DNA of 64,000 bases from Trichomonas vaginalis G3. Its lineage: Eukaryota; Parabasalia; Trichomonadida; Trichomonadidae. Below the pieces are notes generated by a model. It made no database searches. It was not told where the DNA came from and saw nothing but the letters and a program-made list of their open reading frames with translations. Below are positions 26,125 through 36,738 of this stretch, piece after piece. The position numbers were made by a program, and so were the translations under genes. Position 1 is the first letter of the stretch; each line of letters starts with the position of its first letter. The DNA is taken from positions 1,550,001 through 1,614,000 of the forward strand of contig NC_067208.1 of the NCBI RefSeq assembly GCF_026262505.1. The letters run 5' to 3'.

Positions 26125-26156
<32 letters not shown>
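25769..26156. repeat. Right terminal inverted repeat of Maverick 1
   Basis: Inverted copy of 760-1142, ending in a run of 29 T. It contains the CTTCTTCGTAAATG-type subrepeats in reverse orientation. Confidence 0.93.
25827..25874. promoter_or_regulatory. Iteron-like cluster in right TIR
   Basis: Three AGGTGA-type sites followed by two TCACCT sites, preceded by CATGAA-AA-TTCATG. Mirror image of the left-TIR cluster. Confidence 0.7.
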
Positions 26157-26160
<4 letters not shown>

Positions 26161-26161
26161 A
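26157..26161. other. Candidate target-site duplication, right (AAACA)
   Basis: Matches 755-759. Confidence 0.6.
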
Positions 26162-27076
26162 CGCTGAATTTTATGATATTGTACTTTTCATGGAAATCTA
26201 TGAAATGAGATTAATCATCATTTTGATCACAAGATCATTTTATCGATTTATTAAAAATATAATTATTTAGCATATATATATAGCAAATATATAAAAATTA
26301 TTTGAAAAAAGCGTTTTTATATTGGACCTGGAAATTCATGATTGGCATCAAAATATGCTTTCTTATTGGCTAAAAGCTGATTTTAATGATATAAAAATGG
26401 CTAATTTTTGATAACCAGAGACTTTTTTTGTAAAATTTTCGGTGTTTATAGCAACGTAATTATGCAGTGTTGAAGCCAATAAACTGCAATATTGTATACA
26501 GCATGCTGCAGAGAATCTGGCATTGGTCCTAATGCATGAGGTTATCATATCTCACTAAATCAAATTATCGTGTTAGAGTTACAATATCGAATTTTCTATG
26601 GCTGTGCAATGCTTCTATTTAATTGGGTATTTTGTATCTGATATTCAAATTATTGAATTTTAATTTTTTAAAAAGTCAACATAAAGTAGTGTATCAACTC
26701 TAACCATCATATCTAAGCTAAACTTGTTTCAACGATTAATGTTCATCCATAGAGCACATTAATAATGCAGTTGTACATATATATTGCCTCATAATTTTCT
26801 GGATCTTTAGATCAAATTTCCATTAATACTTCAATATATACCTGTTTATATATTGAATAATGCATATAAATAGATAGAAAAGGATAAGTATTAACTTTGA
26901 TCATCGATATTTGATATTTCGTGTAAATAATAAATATTTATTAAGGAATATCAATTCTACAAAAATATATTTATCCCAAAATAGCTTCCTGTTTCAACTC
27001 TTCAACAACTATTTCTGGTTAATCTTGTGTTTCTATTTACTGTTCTCCAGCATTTTCTATTGGTTCTTGTTCTTCA
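26162..27076. other. Host AT-rich DNA, no gene seen
   Basis: Low-complexity AT-rich sequence with TATATA tracts; no credible reading frame or RNA gene found. Confidence 0.5.
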
Positions 27077-27267
27077 TTATATTTTCTTTTGTTTTTGTTT
27101 GTTTTCTTTATCAATTTCATTATTTTCTTCGAATTTTGCATCAGATATCCTTACAATCATCTCTGTATCATCAAAATCTGGCTCAAGATGGTTGTGCTGA
27201 ATGTTTGCAGCAGCTTGTTCTTAGAATTTCTTGTTTTCTTCTTCTAGCTCGGAAATTCTTGGAAAGT
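27077..27267 (-). pseudogene. Remnant of a coiled-coil (bZIP-like) gene end
   Basis: The minus strand reads RISELEEENKKF, a stop, then EQAAANIQHNHLEPDFDDTEMIVRISDAKFEENNEIDKEN in the same frame. The leucine-zipper-like phrase and the acidic tail look like a real protein interrupted by TAA. No upstream continuation was found. A chance frame is possible given its shortness. Confidence 0.35.
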
Positions 27268-27520
27268 ATAATGTAATTCTGAGACATAGTTACCAAATAG
27301 TAACAAGTGTTATGACCCTATACTTGAGGGCAGTTTTTACAGAAATCTTCCATAATTTCGAAAATCATTGAAAAAATTCTGTTTAACGCATTGGGATTCG
27401 TATGTTTATTGTATATGGCGAAACCGTTTTTAAATCCCCAACTGAAGGGAATGCAAAAAACATTATTCCTGCCATCATTTAAATTCTCAATGATGTCACA
27501 GAGAAAGTGTGTCCAGGTGG

Positions 27521-27612
27521 TATCGGAATTGATCGGGAAATCGGGATAAAAGTATTCAATTTTATCCCGATAAATCGGGATGAAAGTACTCAATTTTTAA
27601 TCGGGACGGAAT
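27521..27612. repeat. Multi-palindromic TCCCGAT/ATCGGGA element
   Basis: Five copies of ATCGGGA or TCCCGAT in both orientations form overlapping hairpins. An inverted, roughly 80% similar copy lies at 40880-40965, including the flanking CAATTTTATCCCGAT stretch. Confidence 0.65.
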
Positions 27613-28481
27613 CACTACACATTTGATAGAAACATTATTTAAAAATCGTTTGAATATATAATATGCAACTACAGAAGATATAGGAGAATGTTGTGTATGT
27701 TTCATTGGATTTAATTTCATATTGGACGAAATTGCAAAAAGATTCTTTTGAATTTTGGTTTAATAAAAGTGTAAATGTCATATACTGTTAGTGTATGTAA
27801 TAATAGATATGGTAATACTAATAAACATATATGATACCGATAATCATCAAAAGATCAGATATTACATTTTTATAAATATCAGGGATATTAATGTTTTATC
27901 GGTACTATTGCATACTTAGAGATATATTGAAATGTGGGAATAAAGGGTATTCGGAAAAAGAACAGGATATTCATAATATTAATTTATATGATTTTAAATT
28001 TGAAATGATTTGAATAGTTAGATGTGTTTGTGAAGTTTGGTAATATGATACAGATTGATTCGTATAAGAATATAAGTGAATTTGTGATTTTTAAAAAGAA
28101 ATTTTTAGTAAAGATATATTTGAATAGAGAAATATTTGAGAAGCATTGAAAATTTGAGAAGAAAATTGAAAAGGGTATAAAAATGAAAAAGTAAAAATTA
28201 ATAACGTAATAACATGTTTTAATAAGTTTTAAATAAATTTATAATATAAAAATATATTAATGATAAAATAAATTTGAATAAGGTTTTGAAAATAAATTGA
28301 AAAGCAATTGAATAAATAATAAATGAAAAATATATTACAGTAGGTATTCAGAAAAAATATATATGAAAAAAGTTAAAAAACATAAATTGATGATGAATAG
28401 ATAAATATAACTAGAAGGAAAGTTAAAGATTTATTTAGTAAGGAAATGATAGAATAAACAAAAATTAAGTAAGTTTGTTTC
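27613..28481. other. Host AT-rich DNA, no gene seen
   Basis: Extremely AT-rich; no gene, RNA or repeat supported. Confidence 0.5.
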
Positions 28482-28605
28482 TAAGATGTCTTATTGAAAA
28501 ACAGATTTGTCTGATCACAACCACTTAAGACTTTTATAACAATAGAAATGTGTTTATGATATTGAAATAGTCAAATTACAATTTTTTTTCTAAGATGTCT
28601 TATAT
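28482..28605. repeat. Single inverted copy of the 110-bp satellite unit
   Basis: The reverse complement matches the unit of the array at 39041-39740 (AAGACATCTTAGAAAA, GACAAATCTGTTTTTC, TTTGACTATTTCAATATC). Confidence 0.85.
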
Positions 28606-28718
28606 CACTATAATGTTTTATTGTTTCCATTCAAACTATAATTACAATTCTATACAAAATCCAATGAATATAAAAATAACCTTTAATTCAACCAAAATAA
28701 AAAAAATAATATAATAAA

Positions 28719-29212
28719 TTAGTCATCTTCCGACAAAGGACTTTCCAAATCATCTTCATCAAATTTTGGTAAAGCCTGACTTAAATTTCTCACTCTGTTT
28801 AATCTCTTTTCGCATTTTTCAGCAATAATTTCAAGTTTGTTCTTCTGTATTTCCTTTTTTGGACGTATGATCCAACTATCGTCATCATCGCTATCAACAT
28901 TATTCTTTTTGGGCATAGCAGGGTTGGAAATTTCTTTGAAATTTTGAACTTCTTCAACTTCTTTGTAAACGTCGCTTTCAGACGATATAGGTTCCTCGTC
29001 ATTGTCTGATTCAGATTTGTCTGTAGTACTTTTCTCGTTTGGAGCATTTGAAATTTTTTTATTTTCAAAAGTCTCGGATTCTGAACTTATTGGTGTCTCA
29101 AAAGATCCATCTGATAATTCTGGAATAGGATATGGACTCTTTTTACCTTTAGCCTTTACCTCGAAATCATCATCAGAATCATCTGAGAGAGGTTCTGTTG
29201 CATGCTAAGTTC
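28719..29212 (-). pseudogene. 5'-truncated acidic Ser/Asp-rich host protein gene
   Basis: A minus-strand frame is open from 29212 to the stop at 28719 (about 164 codons) and encodes an acidic, repetitive protein (SDDSDDDFEVKAKG, ISSESETFENK, ISSESDVYKE, DSDDDDSWIIRPKK) with a helical, basic C-terminal part (KLEIIAEKCEKRLNRVRNLSQALPKFDED). There is no ATG at the 5' end, and the sequence joins a fragment matching the MULE gene at 31.2 kb. It looks like the 3' part of a nuclear-type protein cut off by a transposon or rearrangement. Confidence 0.5.
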
Positions 29213-29245
29213 GGTCAACGATAGGAATTGAGGGGAAATTAATCG
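29195..29245 (+). repeat. Fragment of a MULE transposase 3' end
   Basis: 24 bp from CTGTTGCATGCTAAGTTC onward are identical, in inverted orientation, to 31194-31217 inside the MULE gene, and similarity continues weakly for another 25-30 bp. It marks the breakpoint of the neighbouring acidic gene. Confidence 0.6.
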
Positions 29246-29616
29246 TCGAGGAAGTACGATTATGTAAAGTAAAAAATGTTGTGGGATTTTTAATATTGTA
29301 TATAATTTTATAATAAAATTTTTGTGAGACATTTTAAGAAGCACATATAATTTTTTGAATTTAAAAATTAAAGTAGTGTTGAATGAATTTATTGATTAAT
29401 TTAATACGGATATTTCTCAAAATTAATCAAAAATAGGTTTTCAGAGAACTTTTGAGATATCTTTTCAAAATGTCTTTTTGAAAATATATAAGTATTATAT
29501 CAAATTGAAAAAAGGTATTTATCAAAATTCTAAATTCTTAATAAAAAATAACTTTTCAGAGGATTGTGATTTTGAAAGCATGAGTAATAAGTAAAAAATA
29601 TCTACGATTTTAATGA
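29246..29616. other. AT-rich DNA, nothing recognised
   Basis: No gene or repeat supported between the MULE fragment and the hairpin array. The stretch 30901-31105 is likewise empty. Confidence 0.5.
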
Positions 29617-30900
29617 GGAATTGTTCCTTATGAGGTATACATTATAACTATATACCTCATAAGGAACAATTCCCTCTTGATAGCTGGGAAACTTTCTCTG
29701 AATAACTTATCATTTGGAGAAAGTTTCCCAGCTATCTATTAGAAACTAAAGGCTGTGAGGCACTAATATATAATCAGTGCCTCATAGCCTTTAGTTTTGT
29801 TATTAAAAGAAAAACGAGAAAACTTGTTCGAAATGATAAACAATTTCGAACAAGTTTTCTCGTTTTAAGGAGGGAATTGTTCCTTATGAGGTATACAGTA
29901 TGAATATATACCTCATAAGGAACAATTCCCTCTTGATAGCTGGGAAACTTTCTCTGAATAACTTATCATTGGACAGAAAAGTGACACTTTACATGGCAAA
30001 AAATAGAGCCTTACTTTTGAGATACTTGAGATTGAAACTGAATCTTATGAGGCGGTGATCTTGAATCACTACCTCATAAGGTTCAGTTTCATATAAAATT
30101 TGTTGCAATTTGTTATTCTTTTGCAATTTTTCTTATAAGATTTTACATATTTTAGCGGGGAATGTTTGTTATCATGTATATATTATAAATATCTACACGA
30201 TAACGAACATTCCTCGCTAAATTGCTGAAAAACTTTGAGGAAATGTCGAACAATTTCCTCAAAGTTTCTCAGATTTATATAGATCACTAGAGTCCCCTAG
30301 GCACTGATTCTGGTTCAGTACCTAGGAGGCTCTAGTTCTCTAACGAACTGATAAAATGTTTTTAAATTTTTGGATATTGCTACCTGTGAAGCACTGACTT
30401 CAAGTCAGTACCTCACAGGTAGCAATTACATTGAAAGATGGGAGAAACTTTGTCCGAATGTTAAACTATTCGGACAAAGTTTCTCACATTTGTAGTGGAG
30501 ATGGAAGGCTTTGAGGTATATTGTATTAATATATACACCCAAAGCCTTCCATCTCCACTTGAAAGTGTCCAAACTTTGGGTTAATACTTTGCAATTAACC
30601 CAAAGTTTGGACACTTTCTAGAAGGAATTGGAGGGTAAGAGATATACATTCATATGGTATATCTCTTACCCTCCAATTCCTTCTTAAAATGGGAGAAACT
30701 TTGTCCGAATGTTAAACTATTCGGACAAAGTTTCTCCCATTTTTTGAAGGAATTGGAGGCTATGAGATACTGATGCAATGTCAGTAACTCATGGCTTCCA
30801 ATTCCTTCCTAAAACTCATAAAAGTGGACATTACATGCATATAAAATTTGACATGTAAAGTCCACTTTTTGTGAGCGGGGATTTGACTCCGTCAAATCCC
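29617..30900. repeat. Array of about 17 long hairpins in two alternating families
   Basis: Near-perfect inverted repeats of 45-65 bp with 3-15-nt loops: 29617-29673, 29681-29734, 29743-29797, 29811-29866, 29872-29932, 30034-30090, 30152-30218, 30223-30270, 30284-30333, 30376-30426, 30441-30486, 30495-30558, 30561-30618, 30620-30682, 30688-30741, 30745-30807, 30818-30868 and 30878-30900. Family A has arms ending GAGGTATA or GAGGTACTGAT; family B has AAACTTTG cores. They alternate A-B-A-B through most of the array. The arms differ between hairpins while pairing within each is kept. The last ones carry the GACATGTAAA module. Function unknown. Confidence 0.9.
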
Positions 30901-31105
30901 TTTTTCGTTTACGAGAAAGCCAAATTCTCTCAAAAAGTTAAGTAGGACCAATTTTTTATAAAAAAAATCCAATTTCATTATGAATGTTAATTAATTTATA
31001 TAATTATTGAATAAAAAATTTTCTTTGAGATTATGAAAAGTTCTTTGAAAAGTTATTTTTTCTCATTTTTAAATATTGTATTAGCCTATTTATTTATAAT
31101 CCAAA

Positions 31106-33148
31106 TTAAATAACTTTAAATTCAATATTTAAAGAATAATTTTGAAGGAATTGAGTTACTTCCCCCGACGATAAAATTGAGAGGTTTACATTTTGACCGA
31201 ACTTAGCATGCAACAGTTCATCTGTAACTTCTGAATTTGAACTGCTGTGGTCTGAATTTGAATGAGCCTTCTCAATTTTGCTTGTTTTGCGAGTAATTTT
31301 CGAAAATTTTTCACCAAGATCACCATTAGGCTTTTGTATGTTCTTTTTTCTTGTAAGACAACGATTACTTCTTTGTTTTGGAAATTTGGTTCTGTTAATT
31401 TTCGTGATTCCCTTTTGTTCGATTGAGAATAAATTCTCGGTGAGTAATGTTTTATCGAATTTGTAATTTGATGGATTTGCCATTGATTTGATCACTTGAT
31501 TAACCACTTTATTCTGGTCATTTTGGATTTCATTGAGAATCTTCTCATCATTTTGAGAAAACTCACCTGTTTCTGGTGTAAAGTCGATTGAATTCTCGTT
31601 TACTTGATTTGACTGTTGAAATTCTTTAAGTTTGATTTGATTCTTCTTGGAATTTCGATTTGTTTCGGATAAATAATTTGTAATTGCTTTTTTAATATTT
31701 GCTGTGGACTTTGTATAATTGACAGGATGTTTTGCTGGTTTTGTACTGAGTAATTGTTTATCAACAAGTGTTTATGCGACTTTCATTAAGATTGCAATCA
31801 TTATTTCGAGGCTAGGATGGGCATTTTCTAATTCTTTCGAAAGCAAAGAATGGAAGGATTCAAGAGCATTATTTGTGTAGATATCATCCTCTGAATCTAA
31901 TTGGTTAATGAACTCATAATCTTTCTTCCATACTTTTTTATAGTAATTTACGAACGGCTTTGCAATTTCTGAGGATGACTCATCGATTAATTTAAGTATT
32001 TGATAAAATGAGTCTTTTTCGACGAAAGGTAATGAGGAATAAATTTGGTAAAGTGTAAAAATCTCTTTTGGTATCTCTTGTTTCGGATATAATTCTTTTA
32101 TTTTGCGAATTAATGCTTGGCGATAATGAAATAAGCAGCCAGTAACCTTTGCGTTTGGACAAAATAATTTAATGGATTTGTAAAGTGCGATTTCAAAATC
32201 TACGTAAACAGTTTTGAAATTGTTGAACCCAATTATTGAAATTAATGCGGAAAATGCGGTTGTATACGCTTCTGCTGTCCGAGATTTCATAAGAATGTGG
32301 ACAACAGGAATGTATTCATTCGTTGTTTGGTCAAGCACCATTAATGTAAGGGGTTGACCCTTGTCATTGAACTGTCTTGGGACGATTTTAAAGGTACCGT
32401 CCAAGAATAATTTTGTTGCTGAGTGACAAATTGAGACAGAACGATCATAACCGAAAATTATTATTGGTTCTGGGTAAAACGCGATGTATTTTAGAAAATT
32501 TTCGGAATTTTGTTTGGTAATTGAAAGAATTTGTTCCACAAAATCTGGAATAACCAAATTATGTGGATAAAACTCTTTGTATAATGTGCGTGGTAAATTT
32601 TCTGGTATTTTTGGAGGCCTTTCAAGTTTTGTTGCCTCAGAAAGTAAATATGATAATATTTGCGCTTCTGAAGTTAACGGTTGTATTGAATGGTGTTCAC
32701 GTGTAATTTGCATTAGATCCCTAATTTTTGTTTCTTCTTCAATATCTCTAAAAACTGTACCTTTTGGTGTGCATGAATGCTCACCACTGAGAGGTTCGAT
32801 TTTTGGAATTTGATTTGGGTACAGTGTCACTTTTATTTTGTAATTGCAGCTTCCTTCGCATTTGTAAACGATTGAATATGAATGTTCGGTGCCGGATGAA
32901 TCAATTTTGTGAAATTTATAGGGAGGACTAATATAATATTGTGTGTAAACGTTTTTATCGCAATCTCTGAGTTGAATTGTGCAAGCACGCTTTAAATAAT
33001 TCCATACGTGCTTTCTTAAATTTTTTGAATAATTTGGAAAGTGTAAATTTAAAAATTGATTCAGAAATTGGGGCGGCGACAAATTTGCCCAGCCAGTAAA
33101 GTATTCAATTTTTTTGCATTTTTTTAAGGGTGCACACGAGAGGATCAT
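31106..33148 (-). pseudogene. MULE transposase with one in-frame stop
   Basis: A 681-codon frame interrupted only by TAA at 31772-31774. The N-terminal 60-130 hold a Cys/His zinc-type region (YKCEGSCNYKI ... GEHSCTP). The MULE core shows D250 (FLDGTF), D317 (VYVDFE), the GCLFHYRQA segment at 337-345 and E430 (NNALESFHS), the expected DDE triad. After the stop the frame remains open for about 220 Lys/Asn/Ser-rich codons to 31106. A single nonsense change explains the break, so the copy is recently dead or suppressed. The ATG lies in the inverted arm at 33111-33166. Confidence 0.85.
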
Positions 33149-33166
33149 GTAAACTTCAGAATTTAG
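33111..33166. repeat. Left arm of a 56-bp inverted repeat
   Basis: Matches 34178-34236 inverted (GGGTGCACACGAGAGGATCA, TGTAAAC, TCAGAATTTAG). The arm contains the start codon of the MULE transposase. Between the arms lie 1 kb of AT-rich DNA and two direct copies of TATGTACGTTTATTTG with GAGGAGGAGGA (33187 and 33572). It may be a terminal or subterminal repeat of the MULE. Confidence 0.7.
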
Positions 33167-34177
33167 CTTCTTAAGGGTGCACCCATATGTACGTTTATTT
33201 GAGAGGAGGAGGATTACCCTCTCAATTTTGAGGGATTCGTTAGTTTATTTTCTCGATGAATATGCAATAAAATTTGATTTTTACCTTATCAATATACTTC
33301 ATATAATATACACATGTTCATGTAAAAACTTTTTTTCAAAATCCTCAGGAATTAAGGGATTTTTGAATTTTAAGAATTTTTTTCGAATTTTTTCGAAAAA
33401 AAAAATATTTTCAGAACAGCCTTAACGGCTAAGATTTAGGAACAATGTTAAGTATCAAAAAGAAAGGAGGTCTGATATAGACAACATATATCGTTGAAGG
33501 TTGAAAAAATCTCTAATATTTGAGCCCAAAATTTCAAATTTTAATTTTTTGAAAAAAGAGGCCACCCGTATGTACGTTTATTTGCGAGGAGGAGGAGGAT
33601 ATTTTTGAAAGGGTGAAACATTATGAATATGTTAATTATATAATAATATGTATTATTATAAAAAAGAAAAAATAAAGCACGTGAAAATTTTTCTTTCTTG
33701 ATTTTTTACAAAATCTACTTAGAATTATGCAAAATATGACTAAATAATTATAAATTTCAAGTTAAATTTTAATTTTGATAAATAATTTAAATTTCAAAAT
33801 ATCAAGTTCAGTTCGACTATGTATGTAGTAATTCCTCAATAAAGTGCCAAAACCCTATTAAAATATATGAACATTTTCAACATTTTAATGTTTTTATTTA
33901 AAAATTTGTTGGAATATGAGCTTCAAACAATTATTATGTAAATAAAAATAATTAAATATATGTATTTATTCGTATTACAACCGTAGTAAGTCGATTCTTC
34001 CTTTCTTCTACTGAGATTTGAATTTGATTTCGAATTGTAAAGAGATTCAAAGGGAAAATACTAGCGGATAAAAACTACCTCCATGAAAGGGTCATAATGG
34101 AGTCAAGTTGTATTTTTTGATATTTTTTGCTTTTCGAGCCTAAATAGGTAGCCAAGATAATGCCTAAAAATAAGGTT
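33167..34177. other. AT-rich spacer, no gene seen
   Basis: Apart from the direct repeats near 33187 and 33572, I see no gene. Short open frames on the plus strand lack protein-like composition. Confidence 0.5.
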
Positions 34178-34236
34178 CTAAATTCTGAGGTTTACATGAT
34201 CCTCTCGTGTGCACCCTTTAAAAAAATGCAAAAAAA
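34178..34236. repeat. Right arm of the 56-bp inverted repeat
   Basis: Inverted copy of 33111-33166. Confidence 0.7.
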
Positions 34237-34290
34237 AGTAATAAAATAAAAAAAATTTTAGTATCGATAATCTGAAATATGTTGTTTACT

Positions 34291-34460
34291 TAAGCCGCTC
34301 GCTTCGCTCGCGGCTTAGTTTCGTAGTTTCGTACAATCTTTTTTCAAATCTGTTCTTTTCGTCAGCCGCGAGCGAAGCGAGGGGCTTAGTTTCGTAATTT
34401 CATACAATTATTTTTCGAATTTGTTCTTTTTGTCAACCGCGAGCGAAGCGAGTGGCTTTT
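34291..34460. repeat. Three GC-rich hairpins in a ~73-bp tandem repeat
   Basis: AAGCCGCTCGCTTCGCTCGC (34291), GCCGCGAGCGAAGCGAGG (34365) and ACCGCGAGCGAAGCGAGTGG (34436) are short GC hairpins embedded in AT-rich tandem units (TTAGTTTCGTA...TTTTTCAAATCTGTTCTTTT). They stand out sharply from the base composition around them. Confidence 0.8.
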
Positions 34461-35295
34461 TATTTTTAAAAATTTTTTTTCTTTCTTACTTTTTTTCCCC
34501 TTACTTACAAATTTGATAGTAACTTACCAAATCTCTCTATCATATAATAATAAATTAATCCATTTTTTGTTTCAAATCTGACACTTTACATTTCTGACAT
34601 GTAAACCTGTCACTTTTCACTTCACCTCACTGGGCAAGTTTGTGCCCCCCTCTCAGAAATTCATGCTTATTCGTAGCATCTTTTTGATATATGATAGCTG
34701 CTCCATTCAATTCATCGATCTGAGGCTGAGAAAAATGAAAAGTACGAGGAGGCATATGATTGTCAAAATTTTATAAGTTATATAATAGTGATCTGCACTA
34801 TTAAGAGGAGTTTTTTCATTACTATTTTTTTCAGATTTCTTTACTTTTTCTGAAATTTAATTATAATTGGATGTTATACTTCAATTCCTTAGTTGATAAT
34901 AAAAGAACATAATATATGATCTTTGTTTCATTATTTAATTTTGTTCTATTTCCTTTATTTGACGAGAAAAATGAAAATTGTTTTCGAAAAACTCCAAAAA
35001 AATTAGAGAAAACCGAATTTGTCTTGAAAAATTAATGATATTAAGCTCATTTTTGAAATTTTTAAAAAATTTTGGTGATTATTCACAATGTCAAAATTGA
35101 AATTTATCTAAGAAGGATGCAAATCTCATAATTTAAGGAAACAATTCATATATTTTGAAGGAGTGGAATAAAATTTTAGGCATTTACGATATTATTTTAG
35201 AAATTAAACTGATATATGAGAAAATCTAAATTTAGGAGATTGGGACAAAGTTGCAATTCGGCACTTTTTGTAAAAAAAATGGGGTCATACTCATA
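34461..35295. other. AT-rich DNA with one element-end module
   Basis: No gene seen. 34582-34632 contains GACACTTTACATTTCTGACA, TGTAAACC and CACTTTTCACTTCACC, the same module found at the ends of the hairpin arrays and at the break in the MULE gene at 55.19 kb. Confidence 0.5.
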
Positions 35296-35419
35296 ATGAA
35301 TAGAGACTTATAGCCAAGTCTTGATATCATGCAGGGAGAATATACATTGATAAGCAATTATATTTTATAGTAGTAGTATTCAGAAATTCTTACAATTTAC
35401 AATACAATTTTCAAAAATG
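35296..35419. repeat. Single copy of the 121-bp satellite
   Basis: Same unit as 36739-37157 (AGCCAAGTCTTGATATCATG ... TTTATAGTAGTAGTATTCAG). Separated from the rest of the array by the hairpin-bearing insertion. Confidence 0.85.
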
Positions 35420-36738
35420 TGTAATGCATGAAAATTCGGTTCAATTCATTTTTGACACTTTACATATCGGATGTATTATCTAAGAATTATATTATAAAAT
35501 AATAATTTTGTGTTTTATAAGTTTATTTGTATAAATTGATTCAAAAAAAATGGAAAGACAAGAAGTGGATCTGCCAAATGAAAATCAGTTTTTGAACTTT
35601 GTATAAGGAATTGTTGGCTATGATGTACTGATCATGAATCAGTACATCATAGCCAACAATTCCTTCCCAAACAACCCGAAATTTGTCTGAATGTTAAACT
35701 ATTCAGACAAAGTTTCCCGCTGTCAGAGAGGGAATGGAAGGGTAAGAGGTATATATTCATAATGTATACCTCTTACCCTTTCATTCCCTCGAGAAAGTTC
35801 AAAAACTTGGGTGCAATCAGAACTGATTGCACCCAAGTTTTTGAACTTTGTACAAGGAATTGTTGGCTATGATGTACTGATCATGAATCAGTACATCATA
35901 GCCAACAATTCCTTCCCAAACAACCCGAAATTTGTCTGAATGTTAAACTATTCAGACAAAGTTTCCCGCTGTCAGAGAGGGAATGGAAGGGTAAGAGGTA
36001 TATATTCATAATGTATACCTCTTACCCTTTCATTCCCTCGAGAAAGTTCAAAAACTTGGGTGCAATCAGTTCTGATTGCACCCAAGTTTTTGAACTTTGT
36101 ACAAGGAATTGTTGGCTATGATGTACTGATCATGAATCAGTACATCATAGCCAACAATTCCTTCCCAAACAACCCGAAATTTGTCTGAATGTTAAACTAT
36201 TCAGACAAAGTTTCCCGCTGTCAGAGAGGGAATGGAAGGGTAAGAGGTATATATTCATAATGTATACCTCTTACCCTTTCATTCCCTCGAGAAAGTTCAA
36301 AAACTTGGGTGCAATCAGTTCTGATTGCACCCAAGTTTTTGAACTTTGTACAAGGAATTGTTGGCTATGATGTACTGATCATGAATCAGTACATCATAGC
36401 CAACAATTCCTTCCCAAACAACCCGAAATTTGTCTGATTCCACACTAATTTTATTAATTTATCTAAACTTTTATCCTCGTCTACAATTTAATCATCAATA
36501 ATTATCTCTTGTTCTATTTCACTATTATATATATATATATATTTATATGATTTGATTTAAAAAAAATAAATAAATTAATAAATCATTTACTCAAATATAT
36601 CAAAAGTTTTATTTTTATATATAAAGATAACTACTTTTTAAAAAAATACCCTATATATTTTGCCATGTAAACTATTTTTGTCATGTAAACATGTCACTTT
36701 TGTCAGAAGTGAAGTGAACCGAATTTTCATGCACAACA
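35420..36738. mobile_element. Putative non-autonomous element carrying tandem hairpins
   Basis: A 1.3-kb segment splits the 121-bp satellite. Its ends are inverted repeats: GCATGAAAATTCGGTTCA at the left and TGAACCGAATTTTCATGC at the right, with similarity continuing into TGACACTTTACAT / TTTACATG. Satellite sequence CAATTTTCAAAAATG is present on both sides. There is no coding capacity. The interior is the hairpin tandem repeat. Confidence 0.65.
35605..36437. repeat. 249-bp tandem repeat of four hairpins each
   Basis: Units start at 35605, 35854, 36103 and 36352 (partial), exactly 249 bp apart and almost identical. Each unit has four hairpins in the order A (GGAATTGTTGGCTATGATG arms), B (TTGTCTGAAT arms), A (GGAATGGAAGGGTAAGAGG arms), B (AACTTGGGTGCAATCAG arms). 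One unit differs by AA versus TT in the loop of the last hairpin. Confidence 0.92.

Larger units (their letters stand above)
760..26156. mobile_element. Maverick/Polinton element 1, apparently complete
   Basis: A 25.4-kb unit bounded by near-identical long terminal inverted repeats and a 5-bp direct repeat. It encodes the diagnostic Polinton set: retroviral-like integrase, protein-primed-type DNA polymerase B, FtsK/HerA-type packaging ATPase and probable jelly-roll capsid proteins. It also carries a DNA methyltransferase, SF3 helicase, HNH protein, KilA-N protein and a fibre. No adenain-like protease was recognised. The major-capsid gene and one large gene are frameshifted, so the copy may be non-functional, unless the homopolymer indels are assembly errors. 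The region 9.8-13.7 kb looks compositionally distinct (more C-ending codons), as does the polymerase gene to a lesser degree. Confidence 0.93.

Noticed and set aside
26911-27276. 121-codon hydrophobic plus-strand frame
   Set aside because: Phe/Leu-rich by base composition; the opposite strand holds a more convincing coiled-coil remnant.
27318-27593. Minus-strand frame of 91 codons
   Set aside because: No ATG at its start, and it begins inside the TCCCGAT palindromes; protein-like phrases exist but do not suffice for a gene call.
29002-29208. Plus-strand frame opposite the acidic gene
   Set aside because: Antisense of the Ser/Asp-rich coding region, whose minus-strand composition is far more protein-like.
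29617-36437. Hairpin arrays as a CRISPR array
   Set aside because: There are no constant repeats with unique spacers and no cas genes; the units are self-complementary, and the genome is eukaryotic.
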